Notes under the pieces: generated by a model | The model's database searches: none | The model's input: only the letters and a program-made list of their open reading frames with translations | What the model was told of the DNA's origin: nothing | Shown: piece by piece, positions 25,541 to 35,958 of the stretch | Layout: the number at the start of each line of letters is the position of its first letter | Position numbering within the stretch: position 1 is the stretch's first letter | Translations under genes and position numbers: made by a program | NCBI GenBank assembly: GCA_900299005.1 | Contig: OMID01000088.1 | Span: 1 to 36,577 of the forward strand | Reading direction: 5' to 3' | DNA: 36,577 nt | Source: Oxalobacteraceae bacterium | GTDB lineage: Bacteria > Pseudomonadota > Gammaproteobacteria > Burkholderiales > Burkholderiaceae_D

Positions 25541-26065
25541 TTACTGGAAAAATCTCGGCTTGTTGCTGCCGGGCCGGTAGCGTGCCACGCGAGCAGCGCC
25601 CGACATGACTCGTGTACGCCGTCCGGTCTGACGTTTGAACCAGTTGGGCAACGATGAATTTTGCGTGAGCCGCTTTTTGCGGAAGTCTCGCTGCTTGGAG
25701 GCGATCTCTTCGTCGGTCGGAAGACGGTGTCCTTCGTGGATCCCGACGTACGCCTGGTTAGCCTGGGCAATCGCCTCGCTGAAATCCTGCTCGGCCTCTG
25801 CAATATCCTCTTCAACCGACCGTATATTGTCGGTGACGGATTTGTTCAGGTTGCCCGCTGCGCTGACGATGTTTTCCTGCATCTTGCGCAGTTCTTCCAT
25901 CTGCATCTCGCGATTCACCTGAGTCTTCACGTCGCTGATGTAGCGTTGCGCGCGTCCGAACAAAGTGCCCGCCATGCGCGCTACCGTGGGCAGGCGCTCC
26001 GGGCCGATGACGACCAGCGCGACCGCGCCAATCAGCGCGAGTTTGGTGAGGCCTAGGTCGATCAT
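25541..26065 (-). CDS. tatB: Sec-independent protein translocase TatB
   Basis: 174 residues. An N-terminal membrane helix (LTKLALIGAVALVVIGPERLP) ends in the conserved Gly-Pro-Glu-Arg-Leu-Pro element that separates TatB from TatA. An amphipathic helix and a long charged coiled-coil-like region (about 45-115) follow, then a basic C-terminal tail rich in Arg. TatB forms the signal-binding complex with TatC. The stop touches the tatC start. A 9-bp hairpin lies between tatA and tatB. Confidence 0.95.
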   Translation of the reverse strand: MIDLGLTKLALIGAVALVVIGPERLPTVARMAGTLFGRAQRYISDVKTQVNREMQMEELRKMQENIVSAAGNLNKSVTDNIRSVEEDIAEAEQDFSEAIAQANQAYVGIHEGHRLPTDEEIASKQRDFRKKRLTQNSSLPNWFKRQTGRRTRVMSGAARVARYRPGSNKPRFFQ

Positions 26066-26096
26066 GCGGCAGGAAATTCAGGGGGAGGAAAGATAC

Positions 26097-26118
26097 GGCA
26101 GCGCTGCAGAGCGCTGCC
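26097..26118 (-). terminator. Intercistronic hairpin between tatA and tatB
   Basis: GGCAGCGCT (26097-26105) pairs perfectly with AGCGCTGCC (26110-26118) around a GCAG loop, 17 bp after the tatA stop on the minus strand. The following bases (GTATCTTTCC) are only weakly T-rich, so it may act as a partial terminator or as an mRNA-stabilising end. Confidence 0.6.
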
Positions 26119-26135
26119 CTCACGGAAGGGAAATA

Positions 26136-26360
26136 TCAGCTCTTCGACTTTTCGCGAGCCTCGACATCGATCGTCGATTTGTCAGCGACTTGTGCGGACG
26201 GCGCTGCGGGCTTTTCCTCCTCGGAGCCCTTGACGCCATCCTTGAAGCCCTTGACGGCCTTGCCCAGATCGGAACCGATGTTGCCCAACTTCTTAGTGCC
26301 AAACACCAGCATGACAATCACCAGCACGATGACCCAGTGCCAAATACTGAACGAACCCAT
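26136..26360 (-). CDS. tatA: Sec-independent protein translocase TatA
   Basis: 74 residues. A short N-terminal membrane helix ([16 protein letters not shown]) is followed by the [21 protein letters not shown] amphipathic helix with the conserved Phe-Gly hinge, then a charged, unstructured tail. TatA oligomers form the export passage when recruited by TatBC. TAGGAG before the ATG is a strong ribosome site, stronger than those of tatB and tatC. First gene of the tat group, after the HIT-family gene. Confidence 0.96.
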   Translation of the reverse strand: MGSFSIWHWVIVLVIVMLVFGTKKLGNIGSDLGKAVKGFKDGVKGSEEEKPAAPSAQVADKSTIDVEAREKSKS

Positions 26361-26426
26361 TGTTTTCTCCTACGGGAAGTGCTGATTAAAGCGCAATAGT
26401 GCTTGAGAATCCTGTCGCCGGCGACA

Positions 26427-26795
26427 TTATCGCTGGCCACGCCATGGTCGGGGACCACCCATCACATGCAGGTGCAGATGGTACACCTCCTGACCACCGT
26501 CAGGGCCAGTATTGAATAGTGCCTTGAACCCGCCGGAATGGCCATCTGCCGTGCTTTGATAGCCTGCCCCCAACTCCTCGGCCAGCTTCGGCGCCAGCAG
26601 CATCATTTTACCCAACAATGCCTGATGCTTCTGATCGCTCTCGGCCAATGTCGGGATATGCTCTCGCGGCACGATCAGTACATGAACCGGCGCTGCGGGG
26701 TTGATGTCGTGGAAGGCGATCAGGTCTTCGTCTTCATAGGCTTTTTTGGAAGGAATCGTTCCTGCGACGATCTTGCAAAAAATGCAGTTATCCAC
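26427..26795 (-). CDS. HIT-family (HINT-like) nucleotide hydrolase
   Basis: 122 residues from a GTG at 26793-26795, chosen because GGGAG lies at proper spacing and the protein then begins at the usual DNCIFCKIVAGTIPSKKAYE. An ATG at 26859-26861 would add 22 residues with no family support. The histidine triad is HLHLHV with a GGQEVYHLH lead-in, and the GPRPW tail is typical of HINT proteins, which hydrolyse nucleoside phosphoramidates such as aminoacyl-AMP. Physiological role in bacteria is poorly defined. It sits between hisE and tatA, a common betaproteobacterial placement. Confidence 0.9.
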   Translation of the reverse strand: MDNCIFCKIVAGTIPSKKAYEDEDLIAFHDINPAAPVHVLIVPREHIPTLAESDQKHQALLGKMMLLAPKLAEELGAGYQSTADGHSGGFKALFNTGPDGGQEVYHLHLHVMGGPRPWRGQR

Positions 26796-26922
26796 GCTGT
26801 GGCTCCCGGAATTGATGGAAAGACGGGGTGCATTATCGCAAAGCTTCGTCTCGTTCGACATTTGCCTTGCATGTGATCATGTGCGGAGGCACCGAAGCTG
26901 AGCCAGCGTGGCTGATGGTGGC

Positions 26923-27288
26923 TTAGCGACGTTCGGATTGCTCGCGCTGCGCGAGCTTGCGATTGGCCATCTCCTCGATCCCGGACAAGCCCTCGCGCCG
27001 GGCCAGTTCGTTCAATACTTGCTGAGGTGTGAGTCCGAAGTGTGAGAGCATGATCATCGAATGAAACCACAGGTCAGCGCACTCATAGACCAGTTTGTTC
27101 GGGTCGGCACCGTGACGGATATCCTTGGCCGCCATGACACTTTCGGTCGCCTCTTCACCGACTTTTTCGAGTATTGCATCGTCGCCCTTCTGGAACAGGC
27201 GGGACACATAGGATTTTTCGGGATCGCCCCCGGCATCGAGTTTGCGTGACTCAATGATCTCGGCAAGACGGTGCAGGATGTCACTCAT
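26923..27288 (-). CDS. hisE: Phosphoribosyl-ATP pyrophosphatase
   Basis: 121 residues. HisE removes pyrophosphate from phosphoribosyl-ATP, the second step of histidine synthesis. The all-alpha MazG-like fold is indicated by [34 protein letters not shown] (metal-binding Glu residues), [11 protein letters not shown] and the [13 protein letters not shown] helix. It is a separate gene here, not fused to hisI as in enteric bacteria. The ATG overlaps the hisI stop by four bases. Confidence 0.96.
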   Translation of the reverse strand: MSDILHRLAEIIESRKLDAGGDPEKSYVSRLFQKGDDAILEKVGEEATESVMAAKDIRHGADPNKLVYECADLWFHSMIMLSHFGLTPQQVLNELARREGLSGIEEMANRKLAQREQSERR

Positions 27289-27707
27289 GGGGAATCCGCT
27301 TCTTTGTTGTAGATGTCTTCCGGGTTTTTCAGCACCGGCTCGAACTCGATCCAGTCGGGCTGCTCGGCATCCTGATTGAATTTATGAAAGAAGCAGGAAC
27401 GCCGGCCGGTGTGGCAGGCGACGTGACCCACTTGAGTCACTTTGAGTAGCAGGACATCTTCGTCGCAATCCAGACGGATCTCGTGCACTTGCTGAAAATG
27501 CCCTGATTCCTCGCCCTTGTGCCAGAGCTTTTTGCGCGAGCGGCTCCAGTACACCGCCTGACCCAGCTCGACTGTGCGAGCCAGTGCATCGCGGTTCATC
27601 CATGCGAACATGAGCACATCGTTCGAACCGACTTCCTGAGCGATGACGGGCACGAGACCATGCTCATCCCATTTAATACGGTTGAGCCATTTCGCGCGCG
27701 CGATCAT
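27285..27707 (-). CDS. hisI: Phosphoribosyl-AMP cyclohydrolase
   Basis: 140 residues. It opens the adenine ring of phosphoribosyl-AMP, the third step of histidine synthesis. The family motifs [34 protein letters not shown] and the metal-site cysteines in [13 protein letters not shown] and [15 protein letters not shown] are all present. It is the stand-alone form. Both ends overlap neighbours by four bases (ATGA with hisF at 27704-27707 and with hisE at 27285-27288). Confidence 0.97.
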   Translation of the reverse strand: MIARAKWLNRIKWDEHGLVPVIAQEVGSNDVLMFAWMNRDALARTVELGQAVYWSRSRKKLWHKGEESGHFQQVHEIRLDCDEDVLLLKVTQVGHVACHTGRRSCFFHKFNQDAEQPDWIEFEPVLKNPEDIYNKEADSP

Positions 27708-28468
27708 GCCAGCCTCACGGGTATGCCCTGCGCGGCCATGAAACGCTTGGCTTCCTGCACGCTATGATGCTGATAATGAAAAATGCTCGCTGCCAGCACT
27801 GCATCTGCATGACCCTCGGTAATGCCATCGGCAAGATCTTGCAAACCTCCCACCCCGCCGGAGGCGATCACTGGTATCGATACCGCGTCCGACACCGCTC
27901 GCGTGAGCGCGAGATCAAAACCTGAGCGCGTACCATCCTTGTCCATGCTGGTAAGAAGAATTTCACCCGCCCCCAGCGATTGCATTTTTTTAGACCACGC
28001 CACCGCATCCAGGCCGGTCGGCTTGCGACCGCCATGCGTGAACACTTCCCAGTGACCGGCCTCGCTGCGCTTGGCATCAATCGCAACGACGATGCACTGC
28101 GACCCATACTTGTTGGCTGCATCGGCGACCAGCTGCGGATTGGTGACGGCCGAGGTGTTGATGCTGATTTTGTCCGCGCCCGCATTCAGCAGTCGTCGCA
28201 CATCATCGACGGCGCGCACGCCTCCGCCGACGGTTAACGGAATGAACACCTGCGATGCGACATCCTCAATGATGTGGAGTATCAGGTCGCGATCATCGGA
28301 AGACGCAGTGATATCGAGGAAGGTCAATTCATCGGCTCCCTGCTCATCGTAACGGCGCGCGATCTCGACCGGATCGCCGGCGTCACGCAACTCGACAAAA
28401 TTGACGCCTTTGACCACCCGCCCGGCGGTCACGTCAAGGCAGGGAATAATGCGTTTCGCGAGTGCCAT
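27704..28468 (-). CDS. hisF: Imidazole glycerol phosphate synthase, cyclase subunit
   Basis: 254 residues from the ATG at 28466-28468; the frame to 28510 lies inside hisA and is not used. With HisH it makes imidazole glycerol phosphate and AICAR. It is a beta-alpha barrel with the catalytic Asp12 in [18 protein letters not shown], the FLDITASSD and [18 protein letters not shown] segments, and [17 protein letters not shown], which contains the second catalytic Asp region. It starts one base after the hisA stop. Confidence 0.98.
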   Translation of the reverse strand: MALAKRIIPCLDVTAGRVVKGVNFVELRDAGDPVEIARRYDEQGADELTFLDITASSDDRDLILHIIEDVASQVFIPLTVGGGVRAVDDVRRLLNAGADKISINTSAVTNPQLVADAANKYGSQCIVVAIDAKRSEAGHWEVFTHGGRKPTGLDAVAWSKKMQSLGAGEILLTSMDKDGTRSGFDLALTRAVSDAVSIPVIASGGVGGLQDLADGITEGHADAVLAASIFHYQHHSVQEAKRFMAAQGIPVRLA

Positions 28469-28469
28469 G

Positions 28470-29240
28470 TCAGTCGTCGCCGGAGAGCTCGTCGGCGCGT
28501 TCCTGGGCATCGCGCAGATTCAGCGTTCCTTCGTAGATCGAACGGCCGCAGATCACTCCCTCGATACCTTCGTCCTGCACTGCGCACAAGGCTTCGACGT
28601 CTTTGATGTCATGCACTCCCCCTGAGGCGATGACGGGAATAGTCATACTCTGCGCAAGTTTGACAGTGGCCTCCAGATTCACGCCTTTCATCATGCCATC
28701 GCGGCCGATGTCGGTATAGACGATCGCCTCGCAGCCATAGTCTTCGAATTTCTTCGCAAGATCGATCACTTCATGACCTGACAATTTACTCCAGCCATCG
28801 GTCGCCACCTTGCCATCCCTGGCATCAAGGCCGACGATGATCTGGCCGGGGAACGCGCTGCACGCATCATGCAGGAAGCCGGGATTCTTCACCGCAGCCG
28901 TGCCGATGATGATGTAGGAGAGACCGTCATCGAGGTAGCGCTCGATGGTATCGAGATCACGAATGCCGCCACCCAGCTGAATCGGAATCTCATCGAGATC
29001 GTTTTCCTCTGCATATCTGCGCACAGCAGCGATGATGGCCTTAATTGCAGGCTCATTTTTCGGCTTGCCGGCAAAGGCGCCGTTCAGATCAACCAGATGA
29101 AGCCTGCGTGCGCCCTGTTCCAGCCAGTGACGGGCCATCTGCGAAGGGTCATCGGAGAACACGGTGGCCCGGTCCATGTCGCCTTGTTGGAGGCGCACAC
29201 AATGACCGTCTTTGAGGTCGATAGCGGGTATGAGCAGCAT
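28470..29240 (-). CDS. hisA: ProFAR isomerase (HisA)
   Basis: 256 residues. It isomerises the aminoaldose ProFAR to the aminoketose PRFAR, the substrate of HisF-HisH. Barrel enzyme related to HisF; catalytic Asp8 lies in [15 protein letters not shown], and [25 protein letters not shown] and the [14 protein letters not shown] segment with the second catalytic Asp are intact. There is a short gap of 68 bp to hisH, one of the few non-overlapping junctions in the his block. Confidence 0.98.
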   Translation of the reverse strand: MLLIPAIDLKDGHCVRLQQGDMDRATVFSDDPSQMARHWLEQGARRLHLVDLNGAFAGKPKNEPAIKAIIAAVRRYAEENDLDEIPIQLGGGIRDLDTIERYLDDGLSYIIIGTAAVKNPGFLHDACSAFPGQIIVGLDARDGKVATDGWSKLSGHEVIDLAKKFEDYGCEAIVYTDIGRDGMMKGVNLEATVKLAQSMTIPVIASGGVHDIKDVEALCAVQDEGIEGVICGRSIYEGTLNLRDAQERADELSGDD

Positions 29241-29308
29241 GGCTACTGAGGATTAGCTGGGGTTGGGTTGGGTTGTTTTGATGAGGCCGGTCGCTGATGC
29301 GATCAGTC

Positions 29309-29947
29309 TCAGGGATTCCAATGTACAAAATTTTTATAAAGCTGCAAACCTGCCGCTGCACTTTTTTCAGGATGGAATTGCGTGGCGAAAATATTATCTC
29401 GTCCTGCGGCGCAGCAAAATGGCAAACCGTAAACGGTTTCACCCAAGGCGTGCGCCATTTGCTCGGGCACCGCATGGTAGCTATGTACGAAATAAAAATA
29501 ATGATTATCTGCCACGCCAGCCCACATCGGGTGGTCAGTCAGCTGTCGTACCCGATTCCATCCCATCTGCGGCACTTTGAACCGGGAACCGTCGGGCTGA
29601 CGCTGGTCGTCCAATTGGAAACGCACCACTTTCCCGGGCATCAGGCCCAGGCAATCAGCGTCCCCCTCTTCGCTCCAGTCGAACATCATTTGCAGTCCGA
29701 CACAGACACCGAACAAGGGCTTGTTGCGTGCCGCTTCCAGCAAGGCCTCAAGTACGCCTGATTCGCGCAACGAGCGCATGCAATCAGGCATCGCGCCTTG
29801 TCCGGGCAGCACAATGCGCTCAGCAGCATGCAGGTCATCAGGCTTGCCGGAGATGAGGACCTGGGCATCCGGGGCAACATGCATCAGCGCCTGAGCCACG
29901 GAGCGTAAGTTGCCCATACCGTAATCAACGACAACAATCTTGTTCAT
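29309..29947 (-). CDS. hisH: Imidazole glycerol phosphate synthase, glutaminase subunit
   Basis: 212 residues from the ATG at 29945-29947, giving the standard [17 protein letters not shown] start; the longer frame to 30070 runs into hisB. It releases ammonia from glutamine for HisF. The class I amidotransferase triad is complete: Cys82 ([10 protein letters not shown]), His192 and Glu194 (QFHPEKS). It lies 43 bp after the hisB stop; no strong ribosome site is seen. Confidence 0.97.
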   Translation of the reverse strand: MNKIVVVDYGMGNLRSVAQALMHVAPDAQVLISGKPDDLHAAERIVLPGQGAMPDCMRSLRESGVLEALLEAARNKPLFGVCVGLQMMFDWSEEGDADCLGLMPGKVVRFQLDDQRQPDGSRFKVPQMGWNRVRQLTDHPMWAGVADNHYFYFVHSYHAVPEQMAHALGETVYGLPFCCAAGRDNIFATQFHPEKSAAAGLQLYKNFVHWNP

Positions 29948-29990
29948 GGAGTGAATCAATGCCTGCCGGACCAATGCCCGGGCGCTATGC

Positions 29991-30581
29991 TCAGAGACTG
30001 CCCTTGGTTGAGGGGATGGTGCCGGCAGCGCGGGGATCCAGTTCAGCCGCCATGCGCAGTGCTCGACCAAAGGCCTTGAAGACGGTTTCGCACTGATGAT
30101 GAGCGTTCTCGCCGCGCAGATTATCGACGTGCAGACTTACCTGCGCATGATTGACGAAGCCCTGAAAGAATTCATGGGTGAGATCGACATCAAAGCTGCC
30201 GATCATCGAGCGCTTGAAAGGCACATGAAACTCCAGCCCGGGCCGGCCGGAAAAATCAACGACCACGCGGGAGAGTGCTTCATCCAGAGGCACATAGGCA
30301 TGACCGTAACGACGGATACCTTTCTTGTCGCCGATCGCCTGGGCAAAGGCCTGACCGAGGGTGATACCCACGTCTTCCACGGTATGGTGAGCATCAATGT
30401 GCAAGTCGCCCTTGGCGCTGATATCAAGGTCAATGAGTCCATGACGCGCAATCTGGTCGAGCATGTGGTCAAGGAAGGGGACGCCGGTATCCAGCTGTTG
30501 ATGGCCAGTGCCATCAAGGTTGATTGCCACCCGGATCTGGGTCTCGCTGGTGTTGCGGACGACTTCTGCTGTGCGTGCCAT
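29991..30581 (-). CDS. hisB: Imidazoleglycerol-phosphate dehydratase
   Basis: 196 residues, the monofunctional form without the histidinol-phosphatase domain fused in enteric bacteria, so a separate phosphatase must exist elsewhere. The manganese-binding motifs [24 protein letters not shown] and the later [18 protein letters not shown], plus the N-terminal [14 protein letters not shown], are typical. hisC lies 3 bp upstream. Confidence 0.98.
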   Translation of the reverse strand: MARTAEVVRNTSETQIRVAINLDGTGHQQLDTGVPFLDHMLDQIARHGLIDLDISAKGDLHIDAHHTVEDVGITLGQAFAQAIGDKKGIRRYGHAYVPLDEALSRVVVDFSGRPGLEFHVPFKRSMIGSFDVDLTHEFFQGFVNHAQVSLHVDNLRGENAHHQCETVFKAFGRALRMAAELDPRAAGTIPSTKGSL

Positions 30582-30584
30582 GGG

Positions 30585-31682
30585 TTAAACGGTTCGGAAA
30601 TTCAGGCTGGATTCAAGCGCCGCCAGAAACTGTGCATTCTCGGACGGCGTGCTGACCGTGACCCGGAGACAGTTTTCCAGCAGAGCGTGCATTCTACCGA
30701 CATTTTTCACGAGCACCCTCCGTTCGAGCAGGCGCTCGAAAACCTGCGCGCCAGTAAGCTCCGGGCGCGAAATGCGCAACAAGATGAAATTGGCTGCCGA
30801 TGGGAAGACGGCCACCCCGGGCAAGGCTGCCATGGCCGCAGACAAGCGCTCACGCTCGACACAAATCGCGGCCGCCTGCGCATCCAGTACATCGCTGTGC
30901 TCGAGCATGAAAGCGGCGGTCGCCTCCGTCAGTACATTGATGTTGTACGGTGGGCGTACTTTGTCAAACTCCTTGAGCAGGGGTGCTGCTGCCGACATAT
31001 ACCCAAGCCTTATCCCAGCCAACCCCAATTTGGACACGGTACGCATGACGATCAGGTTGTCGAACTCCGCGAGACGCGGCATGAAACTATCACCTGCGAA
31101 TGGTTGGTACGCCTCATCGACCACCACCACACCGCTGTCACCCACCTCTCGCAGAAGAGCCCGCATGGCATCCGCATCGAACAGATTCCCGGTCGGATTG
31201 TTCGGGTACGCCAGATACGTAATCGCCGGACGGTGCGCCCGCACGGCCGCCAGCATCGCATCAACATCAAGTGACAAGTCGGCGCACAAAGGCACGCCGA
31301 TGAATTCGAGGCCGGCCAGCTGCGCCGACATCGCATACATCACGAAACCCGGCACAGGCGCCAGCACTTTGGCACCCGCTTTAGCGCAGGCGATAGACAC
31401 GATGCTGATCAGCTCGTCTGAGCCGTTGCCGAGGATGACCCCGAACCCTGCCGGCACCCCGAGCTTGTCGCAGATTGCCGCCTTCAGTGCAGCATACGTG
31501 GGCACCGGATAGCGGTTCAGCGCCAACACACCTAGCCGCTTGCCCAGCTCATCCTGTAGCCCCGCGGGCAGCGTGTAGGGATTTTCCATCGCGTCCAGCT
31601 TGACGAAACCCGACGCATCCGGGACGGGGTAAGCCGCCAGTGAGCGCACATCAGCGCGGATGATGTTCTCGGTCACGGACAT
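30585..31682 (-). CDS. hisC: Histidinol-phosphate aminotransferase
   Basis: 365 residues from the ATG at 31680-31682. A GTG at 31689-31691 overlapping the hisD stop (GTGA) would add three residues and is an equally reasonable start. It is a PLP enzyme converting imidazole acetol phosphate to histidinol phosphate. Fold-type I aminotransferase features: [42 protein letters not shown], the PLP lysine Lys218 in [15 protein letters not shown] and the phosphate-binding Arg, and [15 protein letters not shown] near the end. Histidine operon context supports the HisC assignment. Confidence 0.96.
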   Translation of the reverse strand: MSVTENIIRADVRSLAAYPVPDASGFVKLDAMENPYTLPAGLQDELGKRLGVLALNRYPVPTYAALKAAICDKLGVPAGFGVILGNGSDELISIVSIACAKAGAKVLAPVPGFVMYAMSAQLAGLEFIGVPLCADLSLDVDAMLAAVRAHRPAITYLAYPNNPTGNLFDADAMRALLREVGDSGVVVVDEAYQPFAGDSFMPRLAEFDNLIVMRTVSKLGLAGIRLGYMSAAAPLLKEFDKVRPPYNINVLTEATAAFMLEHSDVLDAQAAAICVERERLSAAMAALPGVAVFPSAANFILLRISRPELTGAQVFERLLERRVLVKNVGRMHALLENCLRVTVSTPSENAQFLAALESSLNFRTV

Positions 31683-31687
31683 GGCAT

Positions 31688-33001
31688 TCACTTCAGACGC
31701 AATTCGGCCGAGCGCGCATGCGCCTGAAGGCCCTCGCCGTAGGCAAGCTCAGCGGCCACCCTGCCCAGGGTCTGGGCACCCGATGCGCTGACATGAATGA
31801 TGGAAGAGCGCTTCTGGAAATCATATACGCCAAGTGGCGACGAAAAGCGCGCCGTGCGCGAGGTGGGCAGGACATGGTTAGGTCCGGCACAGTAATCCCC
31901 GAGTGACTCTGAAGAGTACCGGCCGAGGAACATCGCGCCCGCGTGGCGTATGCAATCCGCCCATTGCTGAGGATGCTCGGCGGAGATCTCCAGGTGCTCG
32001 GCCGCGATGAGGTTGGCGATTTCACAGGCCTCGTGCATGTCGCGCACCTTCACCATGGCGCCGCGCTGGGTCAGCGATGTTCGGATCACGTCCTTGCGGG
32101 GCATCTGCTTGATCAACTGGTTCACGCTGGACTGCACGCGCGCGAGGTAATCCGCATCCGGACTGATCAGGATCGATTGGGCGAGCTCATCATGCTCAGC
32201 CTGAGAGAATAGATCCATCGCCACCCAGTCAGGATCGGTCGTTCCATCGGCAAGTACCAGAATTTCGGAAGGTCCGGCGATCATGTCAATGCCCACAATG
32301 CCGAACACACGTCGCTTAGCCGCAGCCACGTAGGCGTTTCCGGGACCCACAATCTTGTCTACTTGCGGAATACTGGCCGTGCCGTAAGCGAGCGCACCCA
32401 CCGCCTGCGCGCCACCGATCGTAAAAACGCGATGCACGCCGGCGATCTCGGCGGCAGCAAGCACCAGCGGGTTCTTCACACCATCGGGCGTGGGAACCAC
32501 CATGATGATCTCGCCCACCCCGGCTACTTTGGCCGGAATGGCGTTCATGAGCACTGACGACGGATAGGCGGCTTTCCCGCCCGGAACGTAAATGCCCACT
32601 TTGTCGAGCGGCGTGACCTTCTGGCCCAAGACCGTGCCATCGGTCTCGGTGAAGGTGAATCCATCGGAACCACACTCGATTTTCTGTCGCTCGTGGTAGG
32701 CGCGCACGCGCTCAGCCGCGGCCTGCAAGGCGGTTCTGCGCTCCGAAGACAAGGCTTCTAGCGCAGCCTTGAGCTCAGCCCGTGGGAGCTCGAGCGACTC
32801 CATGCTGCTGACGGACAAGCGGTCGAATTGCTTGGTGTAGGCGAGCACCGCCGAATCACCACGCCGGCGAACCTCGGCAAGTATCTCGGCAGCAGCGCGA
32901 TCGATGGCCTCGTCCTCCGACGCCTCGAAGGCCAGGACGGCCATCAGCTGTTCACGGAAATCCGTGTCGCTGGAATCCAGTTTTCGTATTTCGACTGACA
33001 T
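31688..33001 (-). CDS. hisD: Histidinol dehydrogenase
   Basis: 437 residues, usual length. It oxidises histidinol to histidine in two NAD-dependent steps with a bound zinc. Family motifs are present: [69 protein letters not shown], the catalytic EHLEIS segment and the C-terminal [18 protein letters not shown]. It starts three bases after the hisG stop. Confidence 0.98.
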   Translation of the reverse strand: MSVEIRKLDSSDTDFREQLMAVLAFEASEDEAIDRAAAEILAEVRRRGDSAVLAYTKQFDRLSVSSMESLELPRAELKAALEALSSERRTALQAAAERVRAYHERQKIECGSDGFTFTETDGTVLGQKVTPLDKVGIYVPGGKAAYPSSVLMNAIPAKVAGVGEIIMVVPTPDGVKNPLVLAAAEIAGVHRVFTIGGAQAVGALAYGTASIPQVDKIVGPGNAYVAAAKRRVFGIVGIDMIAGPSEILVLADGTTDPDWVAMDLFSQAEHDELAQSILISPDADYLARVQSSVNQLIKQMPRKDVIRTSLTQRGAMVKVRDMHEACEIANLIAAEHLEISAEHPQQWADCIRHAGAMFLGRYSSESLGDYCAGPNHVLPTSRTARFSSPLGVYDFQKRSSIIHVSASGAQTLGRVAAELAYGEGLQAHARSAELRLK

Positions 33002-33004
33002 GAT

Positions 33005-33658
33005 TTAGGTTTCGCGACGCGAGGCCTTGTCGAAGGCATCGATTATGGGCTGCAGTTTTTCGCGCTTCAATTTCAGGGCCGCTCGATTGACCACGAGACG
33101 AGATGAGATCTCCATGATGTGCTCAACCTCGACGAGGTTATTTGCCTTAAGGGTGCTGCCAGTGGACACCAGATCCACAATGGCGTCCGACAGCCCGACC
33201 AGCGGCCCCAGCTCCATCGAGCCATACAACTTGATCAGATCGACATGCACGCCCTTGGCAGCAAAATGTTCACGTGCGACATTGACATACTTGGTTGCTA
33301 CCGCCAGCCGAGCGCCCTGCCTCACGGCGTTTGCGTAATCGAACCCGGCCGGAACGGCTACCGACATCCGGCATTTTGCGATGTTCAGGTCAATGGGCTG
33401 ATACAGTCCTTCGCCACCGTGCTCGAGCAAGACATCTTTTCCAGCCACACCAAAATCAGCAGCGCCGTATTGCACATAGGTTGGCACATCCGAGGCGCGC
33501 ACGATCACCACCCGCAGCTGCGGGTCGCTGGTGCCAAGAATCAGTTTGCGCGATTTTTCGGGATCTTCGGATACCGCGATGCCGGCCGATCGCAGCAAGG
33601 GCATCGTTTCCTCGAATATGCGTCCTTTGGACAAGGCGAGCGTTAGCATCTGGTTCAT
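33005..33658 (-). CDS. hisG: ATP phosphoribosyltransferase, short form
   Basis: 217 residues. It joins ATP and PRPP in the first and feedback-controlled step of histidine synthesis. The length and absence of the C-terminal regulatory domain mark the short form, which needs the HisRS-like subunit HisZ for activity and control; hisZ is not in the window. Motifs: [35 protein letters not shown], and [22 protein letters not shown] around the PRPP site. Its start overlaps the murA stop by one base. Confidence 0.98.
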   Translation of the reverse strand: MNQMLTLALSKGRIFEETMPLLRSAGIAVSEDPEKSRKLILGTSDPQLRVVIVRASDVPTYVQYGAADFGVAGKDVLLEHGGEGLYQPIDLNIAKCRMSVAVPAGFDYANAVRQGARLAVATKYVNVAREHFAAKGVHVDLIKLYGSMELGPLVGLSDAIVDLVSTGSTLKANNLVEVEHIMEISSRLVVNRAALKLKREKLQPIIDAFDKASRRET

Positions 33659-34908
33659 CAGCGAATTCTCTGAATGTCGGCACCTACAGCTGACAACTTG
33701 GCTTCCATCCGGTCGTAGCCACGATCCAGATGATAAATGCGATCGACGAGGGTCTGTCCTTGGGCAGCCAGACCCGCGATCACGAGTGATGCCGACGCGC
33801 GCAAATCGGTGGCCATCACAGGCGCGCCGACTAAGCGCAGCACGCCATGCACGATCGCCGTATGGCCATCGATCTCTATCGATGCCCCGAGGCGATTGAG
33901 CTCCTGCACATGCATGTAGCGGTTCTCGAAAATCGTCTCGGTCACGCGGCTGGTACCCTCAGCAATGCAGTTCAGTGCCATGACCTGAGCCTGCATGTCG
34001 GTCGGGAAGCCGGGGTATTCCGTGGTACGAAAACTGACTGCCTTGGGTCGCCCTGCCATTTGCACGCGGACCCAGTTATCGCCCGTCGTGATCACGGCAC
34101 CTGCTTCGCGCAGCTTGTCAGTCACCGCATCGAGCAAATCAGCCCGGGTGTTTTCCAGCACCACGTCGCCGCCAGCGGCAGCCACCGCGCACAAAAAGGT
34201 GCCGGTTTCGATACGGTCGGCGATCACGCGGTGGCTTGCGCCGTGCAAGGCCGCCACGCCAGTGATGCGCAGTCGGTCAGTACCGATGCCTTCGATTTTC
34301 GCGCCCATGGCCACCAGTAGATTCGCGAGATCGGTGACTTCGGGCTCGCGCGCCGCATTTTCCAGCACTGTCTCGCCATCTGTCAGCGTTGCGGCCATGA
34401 GCAAGTTCTCGGTGCCTGTCACGGTGATCATATCAGTGACGATGCGCGTACCCTTGAGTTTCTTGGCGCGGGCATGAATGTACCCACCTTCGATGCGGAT
34501 ATCCGCACCCATGGCCTGCAGCCCCTTGATATGTTGATCAACAGGACGAGAGCCTATCGCGCAACCACCGGGCAAAGATACTTTGGCCTCGCCAAACCGC
34601 GCCAGCAGTGGTCCGAGCACCAGGATGGAGGCGCGCATGGTCTTGACCATCTCATAAGGCGCTTCTGGATGGTTGACGCCCGAGCCGTTGAGTTCGAGTA
34701 CATCACCGTTGGCATGGATGTGAAGGCCCATCTGCCTCAGCAGCTTCTGCATTGTGGCCACGTCTTGCAGGTGTGGCACATTGGACAGTGCCAGTGTGTC
34801 AGCGCTCAGCAGTGCAGCGCACAGAATAGGCAGCGCCGCATTTTTTGCACCCGAAATCTGAATGTCACCGGACAAGCGCTTGCCGCCGGTGATGAGAAGT
34901 TTGTCCAT
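33658..34908 (-). CDS. murA: UDP-N-acetylglucosamine 1-carboxyvinyltransferase
   Basis: 416 residues. MurA transfers enolpyruvate from PEP to UDP-GlcNAc, the first committed step of peptidoglycan synthesis, in the cytosol. The N-terminus [21 protein letters not shown], the mobile loop with catalytic Cys116 ([17 protein letters not shown]; Cys here means fosfomycin-sensitive type by family knowledge) and the C-terminal [13 protein letters not shown] are as expected. It overlaps the bolA stop and the hisG start by one base each (TAATG, TGATG). Confidence 0.98.
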   Translation of the reverse strand: MDKLLITGGKRLSGDIQISGAKNAALPILCAALLSADTLALSNVPHLQDVATMQKLLRQMGLHIHANGDVLELNGSGVNHPEAPYEMVKTMRASILVLGPLLARFGEAKVSLPGGCAIGSRPVDQHIKGLQAMGADIRIEGGYIHARAKKLKGTRIVTDMITVTGTENLLMAATLTDGETVLENAAREPEVTDLANLLVAMGAKIEGIGTDRLRITGVAALHGASHRVIADRIETGTFLCAVAAAGGDVVLENTRADLLDAVTDKLREAGAVITTGDNWVRVQMAGRPKAVSFRTTEYPGFPTDMQAQVMALNCIAEGTSRVTETIFENRYMHVQELNRLGASIEIDGHTAIVHGVLRLVGAPVMATDLRASASLVIAGLAAQGQTLVDRIYHLDRGYDRMEAKLSAVGADIQRIR

Positions 34909-35144
34909 TACGACTGATACTCGTCCGGGGTCAGTGTCTTCATCGATAACGCATGTATCTCGGCCTTCATGCGGTCGCCCAGGGCGGCATACACGATCTG
35001 ATGACGCTGGATCAGGCGCTTGCCAGCAAATGCAGGAGACACGATCAGCGCGCTGAAATGCTGGCCATCACCCTCAACCTCGAGGTGCGTGCATTCCAGG
35101 CCGCTGGCAATGTAGTTCTTGATGAGTTCGGGGGTGGGCAGCAC
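34908..35144 (-). CDS. BolA-family protein, IbaG/YrbA type
   Basis: 78 residues from a GTG at 35142-35144, preceded by AAAAGG. The small KH-like fold and C-terminal signature [14 protein letters not shown] with its conserved His64 are of the IbaG class, whose gene lies directly ahead of murA in many proteobacteria. Such proteins bind iron-sulfur clusters together with monothiol glutaredoxins; a partner, GrxD, is encoded at 11300. Cys18 (GLECTHLEV) is a possible further ligand. Earlier literature calls the family transcription regulators. Confidence 0.93.
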   Translation of the reverse strand: MLPTPELIKNYIASGLECTHLEVEGDGQHFSALIVSPAFAGKRLIQRHQIVYAALGDRMKAEIHALSMKTLTPDEYQS

Positions 35145-35202
35145 GTTTTTGCCTTTTAAAAAAATGGTTCGACCAGAGCAGCCGGTATATCCGTACTGCC
35201 CT

Positions 35203-35958
35203 TCAATGGCGCAGCTTGTAGCCGTTTTTCAGCAGCTTTAGCGACAGCGATACCAGCGACAGGAGGAACACCATCACGATCAGCAGACTGGTCAGCGGAG
35301 GAACATCGGAGTGACCGAAAAAGCCAAAACGGAAGCCATCGATCATATAAAAAAAGGGGTTCATGTGCGACACCGCCAGCCAGAAAGGCGGAAGGGAATG
35401 CACTGAGTAGAACACGCCGGCGAGAAAGGTCGCGGGCACGATGAGAAAATTTTGGAATGCGGCCAGCTGGTCGAATTTCTCCGCCCAGATGCCTGCCAGT
35501 AGCCCCATGGTGCCCAAAATAGCGGCCCCAATCAGCGCAAATAACAATATCCAGAGTGGCGCGACGAAGGACAGCTTTGCAAACCAGCCTGTGATCAAGA
35601 ATACCCCCAAGCCAACCGCGAGACCACGCGCCATCGCGGCCAGTACATACGCGCCGAAAAATTCCCAGTGAGACAGCGGAGTCAGCAGCACGAATACCAG
35701 ATTGCCGGTGATTTTGGATTGAATCAGCGATGAGGAGGAATTGGCAAACGCGTTTTGCAGCACGCTCATCATCACCAACCCCGGCACCAGAAATGCGGTG
35801 TAGGACACACCCGGAAATACCTGCACATGCGCTTCCAGCACATGACCGAAAATCAGCAGATACAACAGGGCCGTAACCATGGGAGCGGTCAGTGTCTGCG
35901 TCGCGACCTTCCAGAAACGCAGCACCTCTTTGTAGAACAGCGTGCGAAAGCCTGTCAT
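35203..35958 (-). CDS. ABC-2 type transporter permease (YadH-like)
   Basis: 251 residues with six predicted membrane helices. It matches the ABC-2 permease family: FYKEVLRFWKVATQTLTAPM at the N-terminus, PGLVMMSVLQNAFANSSSSL, and MNPFFYMIDGFRFGFFGHSD near the C-terminus. It overlaps the ATPase gene by four bases (ATGA), so the two form one exporter. Its nearest named relatives are E. coli YadH-type proteins; the exported substrate is not known. The location upstream of ibaG-murA is common in betaproteobacteria. Confidence 0.93.
   Translation of the reverse strand: MTGFRTLFYKEVLRFWKVATQTLTAPMVTALLYLLIFGHVLEAHVQVFPGVSYTAFLVPGLVMMSVLQNAFANSSSSLIQSKITGNLVFVLLTPLSHWEFFGAYVLAAMARGLAVGLGVFLITGWFAKLSFVAPLWILLFALIGAAILGTMGLLAGIWAEKFDQLAAFQNFLIVPATFLAGVFYSVHSLPPFWLAVSHMNPFFYMIDGFRFGFFGHSDVPPLTSLLIVMVFLLSLVSLSLKLLKNGYKLRH

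Noticed and set aside
30096-31274. 392-codon open frame on the plus strand
   Set aside because: It is antisense to hisB and hisC, both of which have complete family motifs; the antisense translation shows no recognisable domain.
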